Shown: in pieces, positions 1-6,602 of the stretch | Position numbering within the stretch: position 1 is the stretch's first letter | Layout: every line of letters starts with the position of its first letter | From: Acidovorax delafieldii | Lineage (GTDB): Bacteria > Pseudomonadota > Gammaproteobacteria > Burkholderiales > Burkholderiaceae_C | Direction of reading: 5' to 3' | Assembly: GCA_002377855.1 (NCBI GenBank) | Contig: DFQQ01000008.1 | Coordinates: 1 to 64,000 of the forward strand | DNA: 64,000 bases | Position numbers and translations under genes: made by a program | Notes under the pieces: generated by a model | Databases searched by the model: none | The model's input: the letters and a program-made list of their open reading frames with translations, nothing else | Told to the model about the DNA's origin: nothing

Positions 1-578
1 GCCGCCAGCACGATGAACTGAGCGCCTATCCCAAGGCGTTCGAAGCCAGCTGGCTGCACACCGAGCTGAACAAGGACCGCAACTTCAAGAACTGGTTCAA
101 GTACGGCCTGACCACCGCTACGCTGATGAACGGCTTTGAGCAATTCGTGCTGCGCGGCCACATTCCCTGGACGCTGCACCGCGACAAGCCCGACCACGCA
201 TACCTCAAGCCCGCCGCGCAGTGCAAACCCATCGTCTACCCCAAGCCCGATGGCAAGCTGACGTTTGACCGCCTCTCCAGCGTGTTCATCAGCAACACCA
301 ACCATGAAGAGAACCAACCGGCTCACCTGACGCTCAAGGACCCGAGCGTGCCAGTCAACATCAACCTGGCGAAATATGCAGGCCCCGAAGCGCGCTACTG
401 CCCGGCGGGTGTGTACGAGTTTGTGCCCGACACCGCCAAGGGCGGCGATGCCCAGCGCCTGCAGATCAACGCGCAAAACTGCGTGCACTGCAAAACCTGC
501 GACATCAAGGACCCCACGCAGAACATCGTGTGGGTCACGCCTGAAGGCGGCGGCGGCCCCAACTACGCAGGGATGTGA
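1..578 (+). CDS. Electron transfer flavoprotein-ubiquinone oxidoreductase, C-terminal part (5' end outside window)
   Basis: The open frame enters from the left edge (first full codon at base 3) and ends with TGA at 576-578. The last ~190 residues match the end of ETF-QO, the membrane-bound FAD/4Fe-4S enzyme that passes electrons from ETF to ubiquinone. The iron-sulfur segment shows CVHCKTCDIKDP near the end, followed by the family ending WVTPEGGGGPNYAGM; an earlier cysteine (ARYCPAGVYE) supplies the fourth cluster ligand. It would serve the acyl-CoA dehydrogenases encoded elsewhere in this window. A strong terminator follows. Confidence is high; only the C-terminal third is visible. Confidence 0.95.
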   Translation, partial: RQHDELSAYPKAFEASWLHTELNKDRNFKNWFKYGLTTATLMNGFEQFVLRGHIPWTLHRDKPDHAYLKPAAQCKPIVYPKPDGKLTFDRLSSVFISNTNHEENQPAHLTLKDPSVPVNINLAKYAGPEARYCPAGVYEFVPDTAKGGDAQRLQINAQNCVHCKTCDIKDPTQNIVWVTPEGGGGPNYAGM

Positions 579-620
579 TCACCCCGGGCACGGGGCTGTA
601 ACACTGCCCATCGCTCGTGC

Positions 621-648
621 AAAGGCCCGCAATTGCGGGCCTTTTTTT
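621..648 (+). terminator. Rho-independent terminator of the ETF-QO gene
   Basis: GGCCCGC-AATT-GCGGGCC followed by seven T, starting 42 bases after the stop codon. The 3' arm with its T-run is repeated in tandem at 649-661 and partly at 662-668. Confidence 0.9.
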
Positions 649-739
649 GCGGGCCTTTTTTGCGGGCCGACACAGCGCTGCGTAGTGGCCGCCGAGAGCG
701 AAATGTGCCTGGATGGCTCTGTGTTTCGCTATATCTTAT

Positions 740-775
740 ATAGCAGCCAACGCTTATTCAATAAACGCTCCAGCC
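740..775 (+). repeat. Dispersed hairpin repeat, copy A
   Basis: ATAGCAGCC..CGCTTATT..AAACGCTCCAGCC: the same two-arm pattern (TAGC-GC..CGCTT / AAGCGCT..GCC) seen at eleven other places in the window. It lies between the ETF-QO terminator and the 3' end of the Lrp-family gene. Nothing else is seen in 669-825. Confidence 0.7.
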
Positions 776-825
776 ACTTTTCATCAAAAGCTGAGTAACC
801 AGGCCGAAGCGCGTGACGCTGGCAC

Positions 826-1284
826 TCAGCCCACAAACAAGGGCAGATCCGCCTTTTTGAGGGTCCTGAGCACAAAGCTGGAGCGGCTGTGCCGAATGCC
901 CTTGATCTTGTAGAGCTTCTCGCGGAGCAGTCGCTCGTAGTCGCGCGTGTCTTTCACCACCACGCGCAGCAGGTAGTCGTAGTCGCCCGACACCAGGTGC
1001 GCTTCAATCACTTCCGGAATGCTGGCCAGCGTCTCGCCAAACTTCTCCAGGGTGTTGTCGGAGTGGCTGTCGAGCGTGACCTGCACCAGCACCGTGTCTG
1101 CCAACTCCAACGACTGCGGGTTGATGCGGACGGTGTAGCCCTGTATGACCCCGGCCTCTTCCATCTTCTTGATGCGCCCCCAGCAAGGGGACGGGCTCAG
1201 GCCGACCGCTTGGCCAATCTCTTGCAAGCTGGCACGGGCGTTGACTTGCAACACAGCGAGAATTTTTCGATCAAGGCGGTCCAT
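826..1284 (-). CDS. Lrp/AsnC family transcriptional regulator
   Basis: A 152-residue protein of the usual Lrp/AsnC size. It starts MDRLDRKILAVLQ, the typical first helix; the helix-turn-helix follows (residues ~20-45: SLQEIGQAVGLSPSPCWGRI). The C-terminal RAM/AsnC ligand-binding domain follows (VSGDYDYLLRVVVKD is the conserved core). Family members sense amino acids or related small molecules and often repress themselves. It is transcribed divergently from the TRAP transporter genes with 420 bp between, and that interval carries a long dyad next to its own start. The ligand is unknown; control of the TRAP genes is only a guess. Confidence 0.93.
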   Translation of the reverse strand: MDRLDRKILAVLQVNARASLQEIGQAVGLSPSPCWGRIKKMEEAGVIQGYTVRINPQSLELADTVLVQVTLDSHSDNTLEKFGETLASIPEVIEAHLVSGDYDYLLRVVVKDTRDYERLLREKLYKIKGIRHSRSSFVLRTLKKADLPLFVG

Positions 1285-1299
1285 GGATCGAATTATTCA

Positions 1300-1366
1300 C
1301 GTTGTTGAGCGCCAGCAGAAAATTTTTCTGTTCAACAACGGTTTGGCAGACAAATTCAGAAAATTT
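1300..1366 (-). promoter_or_regulatory. Nested dyad upstream of the Lrp-family gene (putative autoregulatory site)
   Basis: CGTTGTTGA (1300-1308) and its exact complement TCAACAACG (1332-1340) flank an inner palindrome CAGAAAA-T-TTTTCTG (1316-1330). CAGAAAATTT recurs at 1357-1366, 41 bp from the first copy, about four helical turns. Lrp proteins bind phased AT-rich sites as octamers, so this is a good candidate site. Confidence 0.55.
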
Positions 1367-1690
1367 CCCTGGGGGTGTACCGCCATACTTCATCGCATCA
1401 AGGCGCTCTTACCGGAGCCGCACAAACTGCCAACACCCCCGCCGGTTACCGCCGGTGCGGGGTGCTTGCCAAGCCAAAGCGAACACCTTCCGCAGGCACC
1501 CTTCGCCCCCCAATATCTACCGCCGCCTGCCGCGTTGCACGGCGCCACCACGCGCCACAATGATAAGCACGCTTACCAGCACAAACCCTATGCAATGGGG
1601 CCCTGCCCGCCCACCATAATTTGCCCAAGGTGGCGCGTGCCGACACCCCCCATCATCAGCAACCGCCAAGAGCTTGCACCGACCCCCATT
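1367..1690. other. Intergenic region between Lrp-family gene and dctP
   Basis: No convincing gene. The base composition is shifted and codon-like structure is absent. It must hold the promoter of the TRAP operon, but no clear -35/-10 pair stands out. Confidence 0.5.
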
Positions 1691-1704
1691 CAACAGGAGA
1701 CACC

Positions 1705-2676
1705 ATGCAACTGACCAAACTCGTCGTCGGCCTCAGCCTTGCGCTGGGCTTTGTGGCCACCGCTGCCGCACAGACCACCATGCGCATCAGCATCTCCACG
1801 GCCCAGAACTCCCACCAGGGCGTGGCCATCGACACGTTTGCCAAGGAAGTGGAAAAGCGCACCGGCGGCCGCTACAAGGTGCAGACCTTCTACAACGGGG
1901 CACTGGGCGGTGAGCGTGAATCGATCGAAGCCGTGCAGTTGGGCACGCAAGAGCTGGCGTTCAGCTCTACGGGCCCTATCCCCAATTTCGTGCCCGAGAC
2001 AAAAATCCTCGACGTCCCTTTCCTGTTCCGTGACAAGGCCCATGCCCGCGCGGTGCTCGACGGCCCCATCGGCCAGGAGATGCTGACCAAGTTCGATTCG
2101 AAGGGCTTCAAGGCCCTCGCGTGGGCCGAAAACGGCTTCCGCCACATGACGAACAGCAAGCGCGACGTGAAGGAACCCGGCGATCTGAAGGGGCTGAAGA
2201 TGCGCACGATGGAAAACCCCGTGCACATCGCCGCGTACAAGGGCTTTGGCATCATCACGACGCCCATGGCCTTCCCCGAGGTCTTCACCGCGTTGCAGCA
2301 GGGCACCGTGGATGGCCAGGAAAATCCCCTGCCCGTCATCATCTCGGCCAAATTTGACCAGGTACAAAAGCACCTGACGCTGACGGGACACGTCTACTCT
2401 CCTTGCATCTTCGTCATGAATAAGGGCGCGTTCGACAAACTCAGCGCGGCCGACAAGCAAGCCTTTATCGAAGCCGCCAAGGAAGGCACCAAGGCCAACC
2501 GCGCCCGCGTGGACGAAGACGACTCCAAGGGCGTTGCCGACCTGCGCGCCAAGGGCATGACCGTGATCGACACGGTGGACAAGTCCAAATTCGTTGCCGC
2601 CCTCGCTCCAGTGAACGCCGAGTTTGAAAAGCAGTTCGGCAAGGCAACGCTCGACAAGATTCGCGACGTGAAGTAA
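1705..2676 (+). CDS. dctP: TRAP transporter substrate-binding protein, DctP family
   Basis: A 323-residue periplasmic solute receptor for a tripartite ATP-independent transporter. The start at 1705 is preceded by AGGAGA at 1695-1700 and opens a signal peptide (MQLTKLVVGLSLALGFVATAAAQ). The DctP fold is plain: NSHQGVAIDTFAKEVEKRTGG near the N-terminus and the MRTMENP...PMAFPEVFTALQQGTVDGQENP block around residues 165-210, containing the arginine that usually contacts a substrate carboxylate. It leads an operon with the two membrane subunits downstream. The substrate is probably an organic acid but cannot be read from sequence. Confidence 0.95.
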   Translation: MQLTKLVVGLSLALGFVATAAAQTTMRISISTAQNSHQGVAIDTFAKEVEKRTGGRYKVQTFYNGALGGERESIEAVQLGTQELAFSSTGPIPNFVPETKILDVPFLFRDKAHARAVLDGPIGQEMLTKFDSKGFKALAWAENGFRHMTNSKRDVKEPGDLKGLKMRTMENPVHIAAYKGFGIITTPMAFPEVFTALQQGTVDGQENPLPVIISAKFDQVQKHLTLTGHVYSPCIFVMNKGAFDKLSAADKQAFIEAAKEGTKANRARVDEDDSKGVADLRAKGMTVIDTVDKSKFVAALAPVNAEFEKQFGKATLDKIRDVK

Positions 2677-2722
2677 GCCGACATGGCGCCCCTTCGGTTG
2701 CTTCAAAAAACATAGCACTCCG

Positions 2723-2753
2723 CGCCCGTTTGCCAGGCGCAAACGGGCGTTTT
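2723..2753 (+). terminator. Intercistronic hairpin between dctP and dctQ
   Basis: An 11-bp perfect stem (CGCCCGTTTGC / GCAAACGGGCG, loop CAGGC) followed by TTTTC. It probably lets only part of the transcripts continue, or protects the dctP mRNA end, giving more receptor than permease. It ends nine bases before the dctQ start codon. Confidence 0.7.
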
Positions 2754-2758
2754 CATTC

Positions 2759-3253
2759 ATGAAAAAGACCTTTCTTCAATTGGAGCGGTGGACCACGGGA
2801 GCTGCAATGGCGTGCGCGTGCCTGATGCTGGCCATTGCCTCCTCGCTGGGCATGTTCCAGATCCTGATGCGCTTTGTGTTGGAGCAGCCGGCCGAATGGA
2901 CCGAAGTGCTGATCCGCTTCAGCCTGATCTGGATGGTGTTCCTGGCCATTCCCGCCGCCTTCCGTCAGGGGGCAATGGTGAGCGTGGACGTGCTCTACCG
3001 CTGGAGCCCGCCCGCCTTGCGCCGCGTGCTCGATGCGGTGGTGAGCGTGGCCGCCCTTGCGCTGATTGCGGTGATCGTGTGGTTTGGCTGGGACTACGCC
3101 CAGCGCGGCGGTGTGCAGTCCATGGCAGGGCTGGAGTCGGTGTCGATGTTCTGGGCGTACCTGGCCATGCCAGTGGGCGGGCTGTTCAGCGCCATCGGCA
3201 TCCTGGGCAACTGGATCGACCCCCAGCGCCAGGAACTGGAGACTGCGCAATGA
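2759..3253 (+). CDS. dctQ: TRAP transporter small permease, DctQ family
   Basis: A 164-residue membrane protein with four hydrophobic segments, the size and layout of DctQ. It carries the family signature EQPAEWTEVLIRFSLIWMVFLAIPAAFRQGAMVSVDVL around residues 40-75. It forms the membrane complex with the large subunit DctM. Its stop overlaps the dctM start (ATGA at 3250-3253), which indicates translational coupling. No Shine-Dalgarno sequence is evident before ATG 2759 because the intercistronic hairpin occupies that place; the start is nevertheless well placed for the first membrane helix. Confidence 0.93.
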   Translation: MKKTFLQLERWTTGAAMACACLMLAIASSLGMFQILMRFVLEQPAEWTEVLIRFSLIWMVFLAIPAAFRQGAMVSVDVLYRWSPPALRRVLDAVVSVAALALIAVIVWFGWDYAQRGGVQSMAGLESVSMFWAYLAMPVGGLFSAIGILGNWIDPQRQELETAQ

Positions 3254-4527
3254 CCACCACCATGCTTTTCACCATGGTGCTGTGCTTTGCACTCACCGTT
3301 TCTGTAGCCGTCTCCATCGGGCTGGCGTCCATTTTGGGCATACAGGTGTCCAACGCCAACATGCTGATTTCAGTGAAGGAAATGTTCGCCTCGATCAACA
3401 AGTTTCCGTTGGCGGCGATTCCATTTTTCATCCTTGCGGGCAATCTGATGGAAACCGGCGGCATCTCGCGCCGCCTCGTGGAGTTTGCCAAGAGCATCGT
3501 GGGCGGGGTGCAAGGCGGCCTGCCCATGACCTGCGTGCTCACTTGCATGATCTTTGCGGCGGTGTCTGGTTCGTCCGTGGCGACCACGTTTGCGATCGGC
3601 GCCATTTTGATTCCGGCGCTCATCAAGCACGGCTACCCCACCAGCTACGCAGCGGCGCTGCAGGCCACCAGTGCCGAGCTGGGTGTCATCATTCCGCCCT
3701 CCATCCCCATGATTCTTTACGGCGTGAGCGCCGAAGTATCGATTGGCGAGCTGTTCATCGCGGGCTTCGGCCCGGGCATCCTCATCAGCTTGGCGTTAAT
3801 GGTCTTTGTGTGGGCGTACTGCAAATACAAGGGCTGGGGCAAGAATGATGGCGATGGTCGCCTGCCCTTTGGCAAGGCCATGCTGCAGGCAGGCTGGGCG
3901 CTGCTCATGCCCGTCATCATCCTGGGAGGCATCTACGGCGGCGTATTCACCCCCACCGAAGCATCGGCGGTAGCGGTGTTCTATGCGCTGATCGTGGGCG
4001 TGGTGATCTACCGCGAGATCAAGCTCAAAGACCTGTACGCCATTCTGCGCAAGTCGGCCATCTCGTCGGCGGTGATCATGTTCATCATTGCCAACGCCGG
4101 GCTGTTCGCCTTTCTCATCACCCGCGCAGGTGTGCCCGACGCGATCGGCCGCTGGCTTGAAGCCGTGCTGCAGTCGCCCGCCATGTTCCTGCTGGGCGTG
4201 AATGCTGCGCTGTTCATCATCGGCATGTTCATCGAGACCAGCGCCGCCATCATCGTGCTGGCTCCCATCCTTGCACCCGTGGCCATGCACTTTGGTGTAG
4301 ACCCAGTGCACTTCGGCCTGATCATGGTGGTGAACCTGGCCCTGGGCATGATCACGCCGCCCTTTGGCGTGAACCTGTTTGCGGCCTGCACGGTGGCCAA
4401 GATTTCGCTGGATCGCATCGTGGGTCACCTGCTGCCCTTCGTGGGCGTGATCTTGGCCTGCCTGCTGGTGATCACCTATGTGCCGTCGATCTCGCTGGCG
4501 CTGCGTGATCTGGTCTACGCAAAGTAG
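3250..4527 (+). CDS. dctM: TRAP transporter large permease, DctM family
   Basis: A 425-residue multi-spanning protein, the Na+-coupled transport subunit of the TRAP system. Family blocks visible are NKFPLAAIPFFILAGNLMETGGISRRLV (residues ~50-77), SGSSVATTFAIGAILIPAL, the glycine/proline-rich ELGVIIPPSIPMILYG, and the C-terminal HFGLIMVVNLALGMITPPFGVNLF. The ATG at 3250 overlaps the dctQ stop by four bases. Length and motifs are normal. The glycine riboswitch begins only ~15 bp after its stop codon, so dctM transcripts may run into that element. Confidence 0.96.
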   Translation: MTTTMLFTMVLCFALTVSVAVSIGLASILGIQVSNANMLISVKEMFASINKFPLAAIPFFILAGNLMETGGISRRLVEFAKSIVGGVQGGLPMTCVLTCMIFAAVSGSSVATTFAIGAILIPALIKHGYPTSYAAALQATSAELGVIIPPSIPMILYGVSAEVSIGELFIAGFGPGILISLALMVFVWAYCKYKGWGKNDGDGRLPFGKAMLQAGWALLMPVIILGGIYGGVFTPTEASAVAVFYALIVGVVIYREIKLKDLYAILRKSAISSAVIMFIIANAGLFAFLITRAGVPDAIGRWLEAVLQSPAMFLLGVNAALFIIGMFIETSAAIIVLAPILAPVAMHFGVDPVHFGLIMVVNLALGMITPPFGVNLFAACTVAKISLDRIVGHLLPFVGVILACLLVITYVPSISLALRDLVYAK

Positions 4528-4540
4528 GCTTACAATCGCG

Positions 4541-4780
4541 ACCGTCAGGAGAGAGTGCCCCACCTTGTGCGCAAGGCAGAGCGGCACCGCCGAAGGCGCA
4601 GGCAGCTGCCGAACGCTCAGGCAAAAGGACTGACAACCGCCCGCAGTGATGCGGGCGTTCCCTTGCTGGAGAGAGGTGGCCCGGGCAGCGCGCAATGAGG
4701 CTATCCACCGAAGGAGCAAACCGCACGGCCAGCCAAGGCGCTGCGGTGAATCTCTCAGGTAAAGCGGACAGCAGGGCAAA
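4541..4780 (+). promoter_or_regulatory. Tandem glycine riboswitch (two aptamers)
   Basis: Two successive glycine aptamers are recognisable. The first (~4541-4640) shows CAGGAGAGAG, GCACCGCCGAAGG and CTCAGGCAAAAGGACTGACA. The second (~4665-4775) shows GGAGAGAGG, CACCGAAGGAGCAAA and CTCTCAGGTAAAGCGGACAGC. This is the known arrangement upstream of glycine cleavage genes, where binding of glycine turns expression on. The element lies directly before gcvT, whose product starts glycine breakdown. Confidence 0.96.
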
Positions 4781-4820
4781 TTTCGCAACCCACCGGGTTG
4801 TGACCTCTATTTGCCCTGGA
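4774..4820 (+). promoter_or_regulatory. Riboswitch expression platform and gcvT ribosome binding site
   Basis: GGGCAAAT (4774-4781) at the end of the second aptamer can pair with ATTTGCCC (4809-4816), which directly abuts the gcvT Shine-Dalgarno GGAG (4817-4820). There is no T-run, so control at the level of translation or of a competing aptamer helix is more likely than a simple terminator. This is inferred from pairing only. Confidence 0.6.
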
Positions 4821-4828
4821 GTCGCCCC

Positions 4829-5986
4829 ATGTCCGCCCCCTCTTCCACGCCAGCCGCTCCCCTGCTTACCACGCCCCTGAACGCCCTGCACACCGAACTG
4901 GGTGCCCGCATGGTGCCGTTTGCGGGCTATTCCATGCCCGTGCAGTACCCCGCTGGCCTGATGGCCGAGCATGTGCACACCCGCACCGCCGCTGGCCTGT
5001 TCGACGTGTCGCACATGGGCCAGCTCAAGCTCATCGGAGCGGACGCCGCTGCCGCATTTGAAACGCTGATGCCCGTGGACGTGATCGACCTGCCCGTGGG
5101 CAAGCAGCGCTACGGCCTGCTGCTGACCGATGAAGGCACCATCATCGACGACCTGATGTTTTTCAACCAGGGCGTGGTGGACGGCGAACCCACGCTGTTC
5201 GTCATCGTCAACGGCGCCTGCAAGGCGGGCGACATGGCCCACATCCAGGCCCGCATTGGCCGGCGCTGCAAGGTGGTGCCCATGCCCGACCACGCTCTGC
5301 TCGCACTGCAAGGCCCCCAGGCTGCCACCGCCCTCGCCCGCCTGGCACCCGGTGTGGAAAAGCTGGTGTTCATGACCGGTGGCGCATTCAGCATTGCGGG
5401 TTGCGACTGCTTTGTGACCCGCAGCGGCTACACGGGCGAAGACGGTTTTGAAATCTCCGTGCCCGCCGAGCAGGCCGAAGCCCTGGCCCACGCGCTGCTG
5501 GCACAGCCGGAAGTCAAACCGATTGGCTTGGGCGCGCGCAACTCGCTGCGCCTGGAAGCAGGGCTGTGCCTGTACGGCAACGACATCGACACCACCACCA
5601 CGCCGCCTGAAGCTGCACTGAACTGGGCCATCCAGAAGGTGCGCCGCACCGGCGGTGCCCGTGCAGGCGGCTTCCCCGGCGCCGACAAGGTGCTGGCCCA
5701 GATCGACAACCCCGCCACGCTGCCACGCAAGCGCGTGGGCCTGGTGGCGCTGGAGCGCGTGCCCGTGCGCGAGCACACTGAGTTGCAAAGCCCTGACGGC
5801 CAGAAGATCGGCGAAGTCACCAGCGGCCTGCTGGGCCCCACCGTCAATGAACCCGTGGCCATGGGCTATGTCACGCCCGCCTTCGCAGCGGTGGGCACAC
5901 GCGTCAACGCCATGGTGCGCGGCAAGGCCGTGCCCATGGAAGTGCGCGCCATGCCCTTTGTGCCTGCCAACTACTACCGCGGATAA
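4829..5986 (+). CDS. gcvT: Glycine cleavage system aminomethyltransferase (T protein)
   Basis: A 385-residue protein that transfers the one-carbon unit from the aminomethylated H protein to tetrahydrofolate, releasing ammonia. Visible family features are the N-terminal LNALHTELGARMVPFAGYSMPVQY, LFDVSHMGQ, TRSGYTGEDGFEI, and GLGARNSLRLEAGLCLYGNDID, which includes the substrate/folate-binding region. ATG 4829 is chosen because GGAG precedes it by eight bases; an upstream TTG at 4811 would lie inside the riboswitch helix. It is first in the gcvT-gcvH-gcvP operon and under the glycine riboswitch. Confidence 0.97.
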   Translation: MSAPSSTPAAPLLTTPLNALHTELGARMVPFAGYSMPVQYPAGLMAEHVHTRTAAGLFDVSHMGQLKLIGADAAAAFETLMPVDVIDLPVGKQRYGLLLTDEGTIIDDLMFFNQGVVDGEPTLFVIVNGACKAGDMAHIQARIGRRCKVVPMPDHALLALQGPQAATALARLAPGVEKLVFMTGGAFSIAGCDCFVTRSGYTGEDGFEISVPAEQAEALAHALLAQPEVKPIGLGARNSLRLEAGLCLYGNDIDTTTTPPEAALNWAIQKVRRTGGARAGGFPGADKVLAQIDNPATLPRKRVGLVALERVPVREHTELQSPDGQKIGEVTSGLLGPTVNEPVAMGYVTPAFAAVGTRVNAMVRGKAVPMEVRAMPFVPANYYRG

Positions 5987-6104
5987 GCCGCTTTGGCGCG
6001 TCAAGGCAGGCCGCACTTTGCTGGCCGCCGCGTGGCCCCCACAAAAAGCGCCAAGCCGCTTACATTGCAGATTCCCTTACCTTTAGTTGATTGAGGAGCT
6101 CCCC

Positions 6105-6479
6105 ATGACCGTCAAATTCTCCAAAGACCACGAGTGGATCAACGCCGCTGATGCCAACGCCGCCGTGGTGGGCATCACCGTGCACGCGCAAGACGCGCTG
6201 GGCGACGTGGTGTTTGTGGACCTGCCCGAAGTGGGCAAGACCTTTGCGCAAGGCGAAGTGGCTGGCGTGGTCGAGTCGGTGAAAGCCGCTGCGGACGTGT
6301 ACATGCCCGTCACCGGCGAAATCGTGGAGGTGAACGAAGCCCTGCGCGCAGACCCATCCCTTGCCAACAGCGACCCGCTGAACGCCGGCTGGTTCTTCAA
6401 GGTCAAGCTGGCAGACCCTGGCCAGCTCAACGACCTGATGGACGAGACCGCCTACAGCGCCTTTGCTGCCAGCGCCTGA
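6105..6479 (+). CDS. gcvH: Glycine cleavage system H protein
   Basis: A 124-residue lipoyl carrier that shuttles the aminomethyl group between P, T and L proteins. It opens with the typical FSKDHEWI and contains the lipoylation motif VVESVKAAADVYMPV, with the lysine near residue 60-65, then GEIVEVNEAL. The start has GAGGAG at 6093-6098. It lies 118 bp after gcvT and 123 bp before gcvP, the second gap holding a dispersed repeat. Length is normal for the family. Confidence 0.97.
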   Translation: MTVKFSKDHEWINAADANAAVVGITVHAQDALGDVVFVDLPEVGKTFAQGEVAGVVESVKAAADVYMPVTGEIVEVNEALRADPSLANSDPLNAGWFFKVKLADPGQLNDLMDETAYSAFAASA

Positions 6480-6491
6480 TACGGCCACTAC

Positions 6492-6540
6492 AAAACTCAT
6501 AGCTGCCGTCGCTTATTTCTAAAGTCTTCAGAGCCAAAAA
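6492..6540 (+). repeat. Dispersed hairpin repeat, copy B
   Basis: AAAACTCATAGCTGCCGTCGCTTATTT..AAAGTCTTCAGAGCCAAAAA between gcvH and gcvP. The left half agrees well with the other copies; the right arm is degraded. Confidence 0.7.
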
Positions 6541-6602
6541 CATCTGAAGCAGGAACCACAGCGCGGCAGCTTTTCTTTAACCTGCCCACCCTTGCCCGCA
6601 CC

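Noticed and set aside
4541..4780. Glycine riboswitch as a possibly new RNA
   Set aside because: It is a textbook tandem glycine riboswitch in its usual place, so reported only as a feature.
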